This document shows positions 22,231 through 35,561 of a stretch of DNA of 64,000 nt, one piece after another. The first letter of the stretch is position 1; every line of letters begins with the position of its first letter. The position numbers and the translations under genes were made by a program. This stretch comes from Alisma plantago-aquatica. Lineage: Eukaryota; Streptophyta; Magnoliopsida; Alismatales; Alismataceae. A model generated the notes under the pieces. The model worked only from the letters and a program-made list of their open reading frames with translations, was not told the DNA's origin and made no database searches. The DNA lies in assembly GCA_963693085.1 (NCBI GenBank), contig OY856412.1, forward strand, positions 1,126,134,244 to 1,126,198,243, given 5' to 3'.

Positions 22231-25200
22231 TGATGAATGCCTATTACAAATGTATTTATGTGGCTTACCATGTTATAAGAATTTCATTCCATACATTCAT
22301 TCATGTACTCAAATAAATTCAAATCCTTCATCATTTTACACATCTCCATACAAGCTCTTGGACTAAACTAAGAAGAAGTAGATGTTGTGGTGGGTGCTTT
22401 ATCTGATGAGTACAATGAGATTGACAATTTGAATATCCTCTTTTATGCTCTCTTCCTCCTTTCTAAGATCCATAACAAATTGATCAAATTTGTTATGGAT
22501 CATTGGTTGTTGTTTTTCATTGGTCAAAATTTGAACATGTTTTCTAGTCAAAGGTATCAGACTTTAAGTTCATACCCAACTTCAAGAGACGTCCACAACT
22601 TAATACAGAGTCTATTGTAGTACTTCAAGGTCAAACATAGGGATAAGGAGAACAATAGACTGAGAACAAGAAGTTTTGGCTTAGTTTAGTCAAATCAAAG
22701 GTATGAAGTTGGTATTCTAGTTAAGTAACAAATAGTCATAAAAGACATCCACTCCTTCCATCTCTGGAGATCAGGGAAGATTTCTATCCAATGATATCTC
22801 TCTTTTTAGATGATAACTAAAAGATCAAGAATAAATGTATGAATTTTGTTATAGTAACATCCTCACTCTTGTTTATCATTATGAATCCATACTCTAGATC
22901 AAACTAGATTATTCTCTCAAATAAATTCAATTCAGTCATCACAAGAAGGTAGCTAATAAAATAAGCGACACATTATAACAAGAGTATAGAAAACAAAATA
23001 GTATGAACATGTGTATTAAATAGAAGAAAGAAAGATTACATGGTTGGGAGGGCCTAACAACTATTACCATCCCAAGTTATATAGTGCAAATCACAACTTG
23101 AACAAGTCATGGGAAGGAAAAGAGAGGGAAGAAGTTGTTACAAGGGTATATTGAATGGTCAATCTATCCACTTTAATGTTCAATCTGACAAGGAGGTCAA
23201 AGGCCAAGGATCAACACCCTCCACTCTTATGTATGATCAAGAATGAAGCAAGCATGTCCATCAATCTATCAATTAAAGTAGTTGGATGCCAAGTCTAGAG
23301 GTTGATGGCCTTTCTAGGTTGATGAAACTAGCCAGGTCAATGGTGTCTAGACTTTGGATCTGATCTTGGTGGAAACCTTTCATCCTATTGACTTTGAAGT
23401 TCCATATTCCTCGAGTTGATGCATTTAGGGTCTATTTATAGTCTTTGAGTTGTACCTTTGTTATAAGTGATTGGTCCATGTAGTATGGACCTTTGGGCTT
23501 CCTTCCATCGATCTAAAAGGTCATTGGTTATCTACTATGATTGATCTCTTTAGCAATCTTGATGAGGTCGATTAGTTGCTTGTTGAAAAGCTATTAACCT
23601 GGGGGTCAATAGTGATTTGGCAAGACTTAGCTCAGTGGATTGAATAGAGAACCATCAAACTAATGGTCAATGGGTATCTATCAATTTGTAACTCAATTAT
23701 GTCTTTGAAGACTAATAAATATAGGGTTGATGTCTATCTTGAAGTCCATCTACCTGGAGGATCATCGACATTGAAGGTTGATAGGATGCCTAAGCATTGA
23801 TTCTATAGTCCTCTTTGAGAGCTTGATGAAGATTTATCGACATGGAGGTCAATACATGGAAGGTCAATCAACAATACTCGATAGTAGATGCTATTTAAAG
23901 GTTGTTCCATAGGCTAGTGATGGCTTTAGACACAAAAATTATTGGCCAATTCATCTTCTGGAAGTGCCCAAAATCTATTTCGCGCCAGGGCATTGCCCAA
24001 CACCTTATGAGAGGAGGCCTCCTCTCGACTCCCACCCTCAAAGGGAAATGGACCCCCTAGATCATGCTACTTCAGCTGATGGTGCTTGTTAGTCTATGAA
24101 ATACACCAATTGAACACTCAAACTAGAAAGAAGGAAAAATTATGGAATGATAAAGAATTAAACTTATTAAAGGGTTATCACAACAAATAAAGATACAAAC
24201 ACTAAGATAAAACACATAACAATATTGCATAAATTTTGGCATTATCAAGAACCCCAAGCTCATGACTTACTTGTACTAAAAATATCTAAAACTCAAAGAT
24301 TGGATGATAACATCCAAATTGGACATGAAATAAATTACAAGGTCAGAAAAAATAGTTTCTAATCACAATTTTCCCATAACGTATTATTTTTGGATGAACC
24401 TCCACCATAAAAACAAACCTACTAATGTAAGATCAGAGAAATATCAGGCATGCTTAAGTGATTTTATTACAATCTAACAACATTTATAGGGATGTAAACC
24501 ATAAATAGGCATTAAAGAAAAATCAATTAGAAAATCAAGAAAACAAAATTGTGAGTAGTGTGATGCCATTGGGAATTCATGTAAACCAATAAAGCATATC
24601 AAACTTCCCACTTATTTGTTTCCTGATGCAGAAGTAAAAGTAAAAGACTCGAGTGACATCTGAGGTTCCCGATCTATGTTAGGCTGCTCCATGTAACGAA
24701 TAATAGTCCCTAAAATCCAAACTAGTTGGATCAAAGCAGTGAGATGAACTCGTCGTATCATTCTCAAATGAACCCTACTATTGGGAATGTCCCACCAATC
24801 TCCCAGGGGTTCCAAAAAGACTCTCTAATGGGTTTTGGATGACACTGCAAGGCACAACATGCCTGTGTTTGTCAGTGCAATCATACACCCATTGGGAATC
24901 ATCCTTAACTCTCCTAAAAATAAGAAAAATAAATCACTCATAATTTCATTTACTCTCATTCTATTAATGTTGCATTCTGATAAATTAACCATGGGTGCTA
25001 GCTATTTTTTGAATTTTCTGTTGTTATATAATTTTGAATTATTTTTAGTTTTTTGGGCTGGCTAGCCTCTATTTCTTATTTTTGATATTTTGACTCATTC
25101 CAATGTGGGCAAGCATGAAGACCATCAAATTAAATAAACTCAAAGCACATCCTCACCTCGATCAAACCTCAGTGAATATTTTTATATAGTTTTAGGATCC

Positions 25201-25711
25201 TTAGAATATTGTCAAATCTATCAAAACACTATTTGAAGTTTTGATCTTAGACAAGCTCCAAAACTTGGGCATAAATGTTAGATTTATCATTCATAACATG
25301 AAATAGGTGAACATGTAATTTTAAACTTTGAGTAGTAACGAGTAACCTCATAATTCATCTCCAAAATTGAAAATAGGAATCAATTAGATGAATGAAGATA
25401 AAGGTCAAGCGAATATAATGACAACATGATGATTTAACACAAGATAAGTATTAAACCTAGCATTCATACCAACATAGCAACAATTGTAGAAATTAAAAAT
25501 TACACAAAATCTTAAAAATGTAGGAATGTAAACATGGATACATGAAATTAAAAACAAAGATAGAATAGATAGAAGGTTGTACTTCCATACCACCATAACC
25601 TTGAAATTTTTCTCATTCCGAGCAAATCCTAAACTTTAGGATAATAGGGATGGCATTCTTTGTAGTCATCCAATCATCTGTCTCCCAATGAAACGGGTCT
25701 TCCAAGTATAT
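22231..25711. other. AT-rich stretch without supported genes
   Basis: No transposon domains or paired terminal repeats were recognised. A sub-region at about 23150-23890 is rich in GGTCAAT and GTTGAT motifs in both orientations. The minus-strand frame 24612-24815 is open for 67 codons with ordinary composition but matches nothing I know. Confidence 0.55.
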
Positions 25712-28700
25712 TTTAACACCCCACCTTTTAAATATATAACATACCTGAGAGGAAGCATTCATCTTGAAGGGGGTGTCACAATAAGGTAATCATTGCAAAT
25801 AAATAATAAATCAACATTACGATTCATACATTGTTCTTTAAAATATCAAACTTTAACTAACTTCTATATCATGTCTAACATTCTAGTCATTTCTAAACAT
25901 ATAAAACTAATAATGAAAGTAAACATTCTAGATAATTGGATCACCTAGTATGGATGGCACCACACCAGTTGGCACTTGAAGGCTTTCTAGTCCTTTCTGG
26001 CTCCTATTTAGTTCTTATTTGCTCCAACTCCTGGGGACATCGCGTCCCCATACATGCACAGGGGAAAATCAACAAATCATTAAACAATACTAGCACTTTA
26101 TAACATAAGCAAAATAAATATACTTGTCCTGTAAGAAAATTTTATATGAATTAAATATAAGCATTCTTGAATCATTAATAACATGAATAATTGAATAGTA
26201 AATGTATGAATCCCTCTATTACACTTACTTATGAGCACATGATTTCTAGGAAAGCCCTTGATGCTAGGAAAGCCCTTGAAGACCCCTTAAGGCCCATAAT
26301 TTAGGAGCATATAAAGGCTGACTAAATTCCAATTATCTTGGTCATTAACATTAACATTAACATTAACATGATCCTTGAACTTTAACATGAAGGGATTTCT
26401 CCCTCTTGAACTTGAACATTAATTTCAAGAATCATTCATCATAATATCTAATCTTAGTGAACATTAAACCATAGGACATAACATATAGCATTCATCAAGC
26501 AGTTGATGTAGTGAACATAATTAAAGCATTGAACTAGAAATCATAGTCTACTCTATACTTAGCATTCAGTCAACCATTAGTAATTGTGCTCAACAAACAT
26601 CACTTGTTTTCCTTGGAGAAAAGTAGATCCTAAGATGGACCCCATGATATTTTTCTATGTCAACCTTCCCTTGTTTTGATTAGACTCAAAGTACATGTAC
26701 ATAATTTTTTAACATCATAAATCAATACCTTGTATTGATCCTAGGTTGAATCAGGGTAGATTAAGATTTGAGTGTATTAGGGTTAGTCTTATTGATCAAC
26801 ATCATTAAATTGGGAAACTTGGTTGGATGATTACCAGTTTAAGTCACATTAATCACATGTGATACATATTTAGGGTTTCAAGAGTCAAATTAGGGTTTCT
26901 AAAAAACATTAGAACAAGAAGGAAAATCATGTTTTGGAAACCCTAAAATCATGCTCTACTTAATAAATCCTTTTTAGTGACTTTTTATTCATAATATTCT
27001 AATCATCTGTCCATTTATGGTGAATTTTTTAAAATTGACCAATTAGAATCCAGGAAAATGATAGTGTGACATTGATTTTAATAAAAAATAAGCCTGATGT
27101 AAATGAAATGTGAAATGACAATAGAAAATTAGTACCATGTGACACAATCAATGACACAGGGTAATAGAGACATTAGGCCATAAGTTGAATATGTGCGTCT
27201 GAGAAATAAAAAGTTCATGAAAAGTCCAGACTACCCTTGCGATCAAAATAACTTCGTGAAATTGAAGTAGGCATTAGGGTATATCATCCTTGCCATTGTA
27301 CCTTCTTGCTCTTGGTTCCATGGAGCTTCCCTGAGGTAGAGTATTTCTTTGATCAAACTCAAGGACTAGACTCATTCCTTGGGAAGGCAGAGACATAGGC
27401 AAGTTCTCCATCACTCAATGAAGGTGATTATCTTTCAAGGAGGTGAAACCATGCACTAGGGTTCTAGAACTACTTGGCCATAGACAAATCCGTTCCAGGA
27501 AGGTGAGGATCTAATAAGATCCTTCAAATAGGGAACATGACTCACGTTCATAGGTCTCCGAACTTGACTCAAAGGTGAGGGCTCCAATGCTTGATGAAAA
27601 GTCACCTGAAGATCCATTGGTGATCATGAGAAGTGCAAAGAAGTAGGGGAGAGAAGGCCCCCTATACGGTACACCTTCTCGGGAAAAATCAAGGCAAATT
27701 GTTGATGCTAAAATTAATGAAACATATCAAGGATGCTTACCATTATTGCAATTGAAACGAGAGGATCGAAATGTTAAGGACCAAACTATTGCAGCCGAAG
27801 GTGCAAGTCGAGAAGGTCCAAGAATGTTGAAGCTATGGTGGTGAAATTGTTGGTGGAGGAGTAGAGCCTGAGGTCCCATGATGCTATACAATTCCTTTTA
27901 TAGGGCTGTGAAGCTTTGGGGTAGTGCCTGCAACTCATGGCGGTGAGAGGGTTGAGAGTCCAATTTGGGCATTTCCTCATCTGGTCAAAATAGAAGGTGA
28001 GTAGTGGCTTGAATGAAATTGGGGAGAGAGATGGACTGAATGGTGAAGAAATATGCTAAAATGGAGGAGTAAACACAGAGAATGATATCAGGAGAGGAGT
28101 CACAGAAACTGCGTTCATACAACAATCAAAAGAGGAGGTAGTTGATGACATCCTAACTATTAGATCATCAAATGATTTAATTGAGACCATCAAATGGCGT
28201 GTAAAAGAGGGAATTAAGTCTAAGTAACGCGTGACAACCCAAACAAATGTGGGACATTTGTCTAATTTGATGCATTTAATGATTTGGCATTAAAATCTTA
28301 CTCAAAACTATATGGTAACTTGTTTAATTCATTTGGAGGGTCAAACATGGTCAAACCTTGACCAAATTTGGACTGCATGTCCAAAAAGTGGTCTAGAGCC
28401 TTTTCGTACCCTTAGTTTTTTTTTATTCATTATATGTCCATTAATACATTAAAATCCATTATCTTGAATTATGTACATAAAACTTGAAATAAAGTGTAAT
28501 GTATTTATTTAATTGTTCCTTTTAACTTCAAAATGAGTATCCTTCTCAGGATTGAATTTATATCCCTTATATGCTTTAATACTATCTTGGAAAAGAGAAA
28601 AAAGGAAGAGGAATTACTATTCATAAATTTAAGTTAACTGAATCATATAATGAACATTTGAAAGAGAAAATATATCTGTGTCTCATTTTAAGTTTTTTGA

Positions 28701-28822
28701 TTTCATTTTCATATAAGAAATACCATTTTATGTTCTTTTTACATTAAAAACCTCAACTATTGTTATTTAAGAAAACCCCATTTCGAAGTTTAAAGTATCT
28801 TAAAAAAATTTGGGGTGTGAAA
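25712..28822 (-). repeat. 3' LTR of the old gypsy element
   Basis: About 3.1 kb. Its body matches 29886-32319. A TATA box reads leftward at 27895-27902 (TATAAAAG), at the same place as in the other LTR. The TG/CA ends are eroded: the left edge reads TTTAACACC where the sister LTR has TGTAGCACC. The boundaries are therefore good to a few bases. Confidence 0.8.
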
Positions 28823-28836
28823 ATTCTACCCACCTT
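28823..28836 (-). other. Polypurine tract of the old gypsy element
   Basis: On the minus strand AAGGTGGGTAGAA precedes the 3' LTR, in the expected place. The sequence just upstream (TTTTGAGGACAAATTTT) is the usual end of pol in such elements. Confidence 0.65.
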
Positions 28837-28999
28837 AAATCAAAATTTGTCCTCAAAATTTACTAGGTACAACCCACCTTAGGGTTTTTCTTGGTTCTCC
28901 ATCCAATTAAAGCTTCATACTAAAAAAATTGCATGAAATAAATATATTTCATAGAAGGGTTCATGTGGACATAACTTAACTATTTCATCATTCATCATC

Positions 29000-29770
29000 T
29001 TCTTTTTCTACTTCTACTGTGGGCTTAGGTGTCTTTCTCTTTGGGATGATGGAAGGTTAGTGATGATATTGTTTCTTCTTCTGAGGAACTTCCTTCCTGT
29101 AGGACCTCTCAGTGTGGTTTTCTAGCTCTAGTGATGCATTCAAGGCATCTTGGGTGGTATTGTGGCCTCTACTTGACAAGACAAAGCTTAGGCCGGGCTT
29201 GAGTCCTTGGATGAACTTCATTGTTCTCGTCGTTCATCATCATCCTAGCCATAATTTTGTAGGACCCTGAACTTCATGTCATATTGGGTAATCATCATTT
29301 CACCCACCTAATCTAGATTGGAAAACTCCAACTACTTTGTTTCTATCATGGCTTCAGACACATAGTGCTCCTGGAACGCTTCAAAAAATCCTTCCCATGT
29401 GATTGGAGGTTCATTGGCTACCCTTGAGTTGAGTAAGTTCTCCCACCATGTACGGGATGCTCCCTTGAGCATGTGGGTTGCAAAGCGAAACCTAGAGTGT
29501 TGAGGACAGTCCATTTCATGGAAGCAATGCTCCATGACCCTAATACACTCCTTAGATTTGGTGACTACATCAATTTCTTCTTCACCCGAGAGAGTCAGGC
29601 CTATTATTTAGGAAGTCCACTAAAGTTATCTCATGGTGTGTGGGTTGATGTTGTCCTTATGCTAGGGCATTGGTGAGTGCTTGGACAAAATCTTCTGGGG
29701 TTTGCTTAGGGTTTCTATCATGATCACTCCCTTCACTAAATGAACTGGCACCATCAGCCATCTTATTTTT
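29000..29770 (-). pseudogene. gag remnant of the old gypsy element
   Basis: Reading leftward, an ATG near 29763 starts MADGASSFSEGSD and a frame with several stops follows. The best part is 29535-29332, with the gag-type sequence FRFATHMLKGASRTWW, then ITWEGFFEAFQEHYVSEAM. Further on, a segment with KPGLSFVLSSRG and TTQDALNASLELE is seen. The capsid-like middle is recognisable, but no protease or pol follows. It cannot encode a working Gag. Confidence 0.72.
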
Positions 29771-29869
29771 TACATTTTCATCTCTCTTAGGGGCAATCTA
29801 AAAATGGTAACATATACCTAGGGTTAGAATATATGAATCGAGTTTCTTTTGGTGGCCATCCACTTATTG

Positions 29870-29881
29870 TCTCCGATACCA
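29870..29881 (-). other. Primer-binding site of the old gypsy element
   Basis: On the minus strand TGGTATCGGAGA begins four bases after the 5' LTR. It resembles the Met-tRNA site with one change. Confidence 0.72.
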
Positions 29882-29885
29882 TTAA

Positions 29886-32319
29886 TGTAGCACCCCCACA
29901 TTTTAAATATAAAATAAAAGAGTGGAAGCATTCATATGGAAGGGGGTGTCACGATAAGGTAATGATTGCAAATAAATAAATAAATCACCATTAAGATTCA
30001 TTTACTATTCTTTGAATACAAACTATAACTCACTTCTATAACAAATCTAAAATTATAATAATTTCTAAACATGGAAAAATAATCATGAAAGTAAACATTA
30101 TACATAATAGGACCACCTAATATGGATGACACTCCACCAGTTGGCACTTGAAAGGATTCTAGTCCTTTCTTGCTCCTCTTTAGTTCTTATTTGCTCCAAT
30201 TCCTAGGACATCATTTCCCCAACCATGCAAATAGGAAAATCAACAAATCAGTAAATGGTACTGGCACTTTATAACATAAACAAAAATATATACTTGTCAT
30301 GTAAGAAAACTTGACATGAATTAACTATAAAATTCTTTAATTATTAATAACATGAATAATTGAACAATAAATGTATGCATCCCTCTTTGACACCCACATA
30401 GGATCACATGATTTCTTAGTAAGCCCTTGATTCTAAGAAAGCCCTTGATGACCCCTTGATGTCCATAATTCAGGAGCATATAAAGACTGATTCAATTCCA
30501 ATTATATTTATCAATAACATTAACATTAACATGATCCTTGAACTTTAACATGATGGGAGTATCCCTCTTGAACTTGAACATTAATTTCATTAATCTTTAA
30601 TAAAAATCTCTATTCATAGTGAACATTATAACCATGGGAAAAAATGTGTAGCAATCATCAAGAAGTTGATATAGTGAACATGATTAAAGCATTGAACTTT
30701 AAATCATTATGTCTACTCTATATTTAGCATTCAATCAACCATAAGTAATTGTCCTGAACATCATGACCCATTTGCCTTGGAGAAAAGTAGATCCTAATAT
30801 GGTCCCTCTGATCTTGTTAGAAGTCAAACCTTACCATGTCTTGGTTAGGTCCTAAGTACATATACATAATTACTGAACATCATAAAATCAATACTTTGTA
30901 TTGATCCTAGGTTGAATTAGGGTAGATTAAGATTTGAGTGCATTAGGGTTAGGATTACAGATCAACATCATTAAAATAGGAAACTTGGTTGGATGATTAT
31001 TGATTTAGGTCACATTAATCACATGTGATACATATATAGGGTTTCATGAGTCAAATTAGGGTTTATAATAAAACATAAGAATAGGAAGGAAAATCATACA
31101 AAGAGGAAGCATCAAATCAGTCTACCAATATGCAGAGACTCATTGAACAATCCCTGTAAGTGTTCTTCCTTATCAATATTTCTCCCCTTGCTAAAGGGAT
31201 GATTCCCCTAAGGAAAGGGGAAGGTTCAAACTTGATAGACTCTCTTTATGGCATGAAATTAGAACTTCCCTCAAACTTTCATCCACTAGTTTGAAAACCA
31301 ATAAATCACGTGCTACTAAAAAACCCTTTCCAATGACTATTTATTCATAATTTTCTGATCATCCAATGATTTATGGTGAATTTTCAAAAATTGACCAACT
31401 AGAATCTAGGAAAACTATAGTGTGACAATGATTTAATTAAAAAATAAACCTAATATAATTGAAACACGAAATGAAAAGAGAACCTTAATAGCATGTGACA
31501 CATTAATCACTAACGCATTGGAAAAATAGACATTAGGCCATAAGTTGAATTTGCACGTCTGAGAAATAAAAAGCTCATGAATAGTCTAGACTACTCTTGC
31601 GATCAAAATAACTTCATGAAATAAGTGTGGGCATCAGGGTATGTTCATTATTACATTGTACTTTATTTCTCTCGGCTCCATGGAGCTTCCATGAGGTAAA
31701 AGATTACTTAAATCAAACTTGAGGACCAGACTCAGGGCTTGGGAAGGCAGAGACACAGGCGAGTTCTCCATCACTCAATGAAGGCAACAAGCTATCAATG
31801 AGGCAAAACCATGCAATAGGGCACTAGAACTGCTTGGCCATATCCAAATCAGTGCTAGGAAGATGAGAATCTAAGAAGACCCCACAAATAGGGTACATGA
31901 CTCACATAAATAGGTCCACGACCTTGACTTGAAGGTGGGGGCACCAGTACTCCAAGAAAAGTCACCTACAAATCCACTAGTGATCATCAGGAGCATTGAG
32001 AAGAAGGGAAGAGAAGGGGGCCTATACGGGACAAACTCTGGGTAAAATTAAGGCAAATTGTTGATGCTAAAATGAAGGGAACATGTTGAGGATGCTTACC
32101 ACTATTGCAATTTAACCGCGGCGATCGAAATGTTGAGGACCAAACTATTGCATATGAAGGAGCAAGTCCAGCAGGTTTGGGAGAGTCAGAGCTATAGAGG
32201 TGAAATTGTTGGTGGAGGAGTAGATCTTGAGGTCCCGTAATGCTATATTGTGCCTTATATAGGGGTGTGAAGAACTGGGGTAGTGCCTGCAACTCATGGC
32301 GGAAAGAGGGGTGAGTGAC
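29886..32319 (-). repeat. 5' LTR of the old gypsy element, interrupted
   Basis: Matches 25712-27955 and is cut at 32319 by the Athila-like element. The remaining roughly 0.9 kb should lie beyond the right edge of the window. A TATA box reads leftward at 32254-32261 (TATATAAG). Confidence 0.8.
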
Positions 32320-33928
32320 TGATGAGATGATTTTGAGTCGCATTTATAGACTTGTTTGATATGTGTTTTATGCATTTATTAGTCATTTTCATGGTTAATG
32401 TTGCATAATTCATTAATTTTGGTCTATGCTACTTCTTTATGTCAAATTCCCTTTATTTTAGCATTTTGAGTATTAATTATCAAAAATATACGTTTTATGT
32501 GGACTTATGTGGTTTTGTGTTAATTTCAGGAAAAACAAGTATCTGCTACCGTCGATACCATCGACGGTGGTCGATACTATCGACACAACCACAGGCGTAC
32601 AGCCGCAAGGACCAGAAGAAAGTCGATACTATCGACAGGGATGTCGATGGTATCGAGATACCATCAGGTTGCGGATGAAAATGAGGTTGATACTATCGAC
32701 ACAAAGTCGATACCAACGACACAGGAGGCTACAGTGATGGAAAAGGACAACAACCGACACCTTAGAGTGTCGATACCATCGACCTGAGTCGATGGTATCG
32801 AGATGACATCAGGCGTAAAGACAAAACAAAAGAGAACTGCCACTATCACGCAGGGTCGATACCATCGACTCGCGTCGATGGTATCGACACCATCAAATAC
32901 TTGTTAGCTTTGTAATGATCTAAATCGGACGGCTGTGGTTAATGGAGGACCTAATTGCGGGATTATACCTAATGACGGTGCCCAAGAAGGGGGGAGGAGG
33001 TCATTAGTCGCTGCACACATCCCGGAGAACAAGGAGAGAAGAATGGAGCACGAGAGCACGCCCCAGCCGATCCGGACACTGAAGAAGACGAATTCCACCA
33101 CCGAAAGGCAGGAGAACGCGTATTCCAGCCAAGGATCGATTGGATATTCTCCATTCTTGGGTTTAACCACTCAATCACATTTTTCTTCATGTTACCCTTT
33201 TTCTTCTCCACGTTGTATTCTGAGATGAACATGCGGGGCTAATCCCCTTTGTCTTTAGGACCGGGAGTAGCCTGAGAATTCATTGTATGATAATTTTATC
33301 ATAGTAATTCATATCTTATCTCTTAAATCTGTGGTATAATTTTGTTTTCTCCAATATATTGTTATGCTTGATCACCATAATAATAATCTAACGCCCTTAA
33401 TTGCTTTGAAAGAAGAATTAATGGTTGAAAAGAGACGTAATTTACATTAATTGACAAATCCCGTGAACAAGGTGGTGTAAGATTAATGGTGGATATCGAG
33501 AGGTCATTTTTAATGCACCTAGTTTAGGGTATAGGTTACTACGAAGGTGGAACTGACTTAGACATAGGTAGTGAATTGTACCACGATAGTGGGAATTTCT
33601 GATTTCAGGCCACTAGTCGGATAGAGTGATAAAATTGAGTAACTATAGAGAATTTAATACAGTGAAAACCCACGGTGAAACCGCAATCCTAAAGATCTTC
33701 TTTTGAATTGATTAACCATCATTTAATCGATTGCTTGTTTTGTTTTATTTTTATTTTCTTTTAATTTAGACAACAACTCTCAACTATTTAATTGGCTTAG
33801 CTGATCGCGAGTAGTTAGCAGGAGTCTCCGATGATTTCACGCATCCCTATGTTCGACTCGGGCCTCACAAAGGCATGTATTACTTCGACGCGTTCACTTG
33901 TGTTTCTGCGCATGATAAAATTGCGTCA
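32320..33928 (+). repeat. 5' LTR of the Athila-like element
   Basis: About 1.6 kb, beginning TGATGAG and ending GCGTCA, placed immediately before the primer-binding site. It contains the GTCGAT dyad array at about 32550-32890. No confident TATA box was found. Confidence 0.8.
32550..32890 (+). repeat. GTCGAT dyad array in the Athila-like LTR
   Basis: About ten copies of GTCGATACCATCGAC or close variants occur in both orientations. The arms GTCGAT and ATCGAC are complementary, so each unit can fold. The last two copies (32854-32887) face each other as a 15-bp inverted repeat around a four-base loop. The array lies about 230-570 bp inside the LTR. Confidence 0.88.
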
Positions 33929-33934
33929 AGTTTT

Positions 33935-33951
33935 TGGCGTCGTTGCCGGGG
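33935..33951 (+). other. Athila-like primer-binding site
   Basis: TGGCGTCGTTGCCGGGG starts six bases after the LTR end. Apart from one base it matches the tRNA-Asp primer site used by Athila elements. Confidence 0.85.
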
Positions 33952-34097
33952 ATATGGAGAATTGTTGGCACTACAAGTGCTACAAGCGGCCACTCTAGGC
34001 CACATTTTTTTTATAATTTCAAAAATTCATAATCTATTTTCTAAATATTTGCAATTGTCAAGCACTGTACTAAATTTAATTTTTCTATTTGTAGGTA

Positions 34098-35561
34098 TTG
34101 TGCATGGTACAGACGCGTAGTACAGACTACATGAAGCAAGCACCAGAGGTTTCGCTGCCGGGATCGGAAGACGAGGACGAGTATATTCAAGACCAGCTGG
34201 AGGATGTAGTTTCTGAATCTGAACTAGAAGAGATGGACGAGCCACAAACAATATGGGAGAAGATCAAGGCTTCTTCCTCATTCGCTTCCAAGGGGCCGAT
34301 CAAGAAGCAAGCGGTGAATAATCTGACTTACAAGATTGATCCGACTTTAATAAACTTGGTAAAGTCGAATGCTTTCCATGGGCTCAAAAATGAAGACCCC
34401 ATCGCGCACATAAGTCAATTTGTGGAGAATTGTGATATGATACAAATCGACAGATTTCCACAAGATGTGCTCTATTTGAAGCTCTTCCCGAGTTCTCTAG
34501 CGGGAAATGCACGTGAATGGCTACACAACTTGGACGACGAATACGTGGAGTCTTGGGACCACATGGTGAGGTTTTCTTCAAGAGGTTCTTTCTGCCCGAG
34601 AAGACCAATGACATGATCAGAAAGATCCACAACTTCACCCAACAAGCAGGAGAGACCTATTCTGAGACCTGGGAAAGGTTTCAGATCATGCTCAAGTGAT
34701 GCCCGCATCACGGGCTTGATAAGGAGACACAAGTCAAGATCTTCTATTTTTCTCTCTCCGAGCATGATAGAAGCAACCTTGATTCAGCCGGTTCTGGATT
34801 CTTCTTGAATAACACAGACACTAGATGTTGGGAAATCTTAAAGAACATGGCTAAGAAACAATTGTGGGGCGAAAGAGGCACCATGGAGCAGGTTCGAGTG
34901 GCAAGTGAATATAAAGAAATCAAGGAGCTGAATGAGAAGATGGATCTTCTCGCAAAGAAACTGCTTGCAAAGGAGGATACTAAGTCCGAGGATGAGGCTC
35001 AAATTATATTCATGAGGCAGCAACAAGGCTACAGGAATTATGATTATTCATGGAGGAAAGACAAGAAGTTCTCCTGAAAGGATCCAAATAACTTCTTGCA
35101 GGATCCGGATGCTAAACCCCAACCAGTAGCAGAGGATAAGAGCACAGAGCTGCTCAATCATGTGATAAAGCAAAATCAAGAACTCATGGCTACTTTCGGC
35201 CAGTAAATAAAGCAACAAGGGGAGTTTATGAACCAATTTGGGCAGACACTGCAGATCCATGGGGCTCAAATGAGGACAATAGAGACATCCATGGCACAAA
35301 TGGCAGCAGAGATAGCTAGTTTGAAGAAGCCGACGCACCCAGGCTTTCCGGGTAATACTAATGTTCCAGGAGGAAACCAGTAGGCGAAGGCCATCTTGCT
35401 AAGAAGTGGTAAGAAATTGTTAAATCCTAGGGCTGATGAAATAAGAAAACCCCAAGCGGAAATTGAAGGTGAGGCAAAAGAGGAGTTGTCCGTACCGGTC
35501 ACTGAACCAGTTGATGACACAATAGTGGGTGCTACTGAAGATCCTATTGCAGAGGAGGAGG
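34098..35561 (+). pseudogene. Athila-like gag
   Basis: Gag would form the particle coat. The frame opens near 34098 with an acidic N-terminus, then the capsid-like part (HGLKNEDPIAHISQFVENC, LKLFPSSLAGNAREWL). A one-base frameshift near 34565-34570 moves the reading to another frame, where VFFKRFFLPEKT and the rest continue to 35561. Stops in that frame are TGA at about 34697, TGA at about 35075, TAA near 35204 and TAG near 35381. Each fits a C-to-T change in an Arg or Gln codon. The C-terminal part contains a coiled, Gln-rich stretch. The LARD-family element interrupts the gag-pol frame at 35562. Confidence 0.8.

Larger units (their letters stand above)
25712..32319 (-). mobile_element. Old gypsy-type LTR retrotransposon with nearly empty interior
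   Basis: Two related long repeats flank a short internal part: the 3' LTR at 25712-28822 and the 5' LTR from 29886, cut at 32319 by the Athila-like insertion. The primer-binding site and gag read leftward, fixing the orientation. The interior is only about 1.06 kb and holds a gag remnant next to the polypurine tract, so all of pol is deleted. The LTRs differ visibly, including a stretch of about 200 bp (about 31095-31290) present only in the 5' LTR, so it is the oldest layer of the nest. Confidence 0.83.

Noticed and set aside
26336..26362. Short (AACATT)n run as a regulatory site
   Set aside because: It is a simple hexamer microsatellite inside an LTR. The sister LTR has a shorter version.
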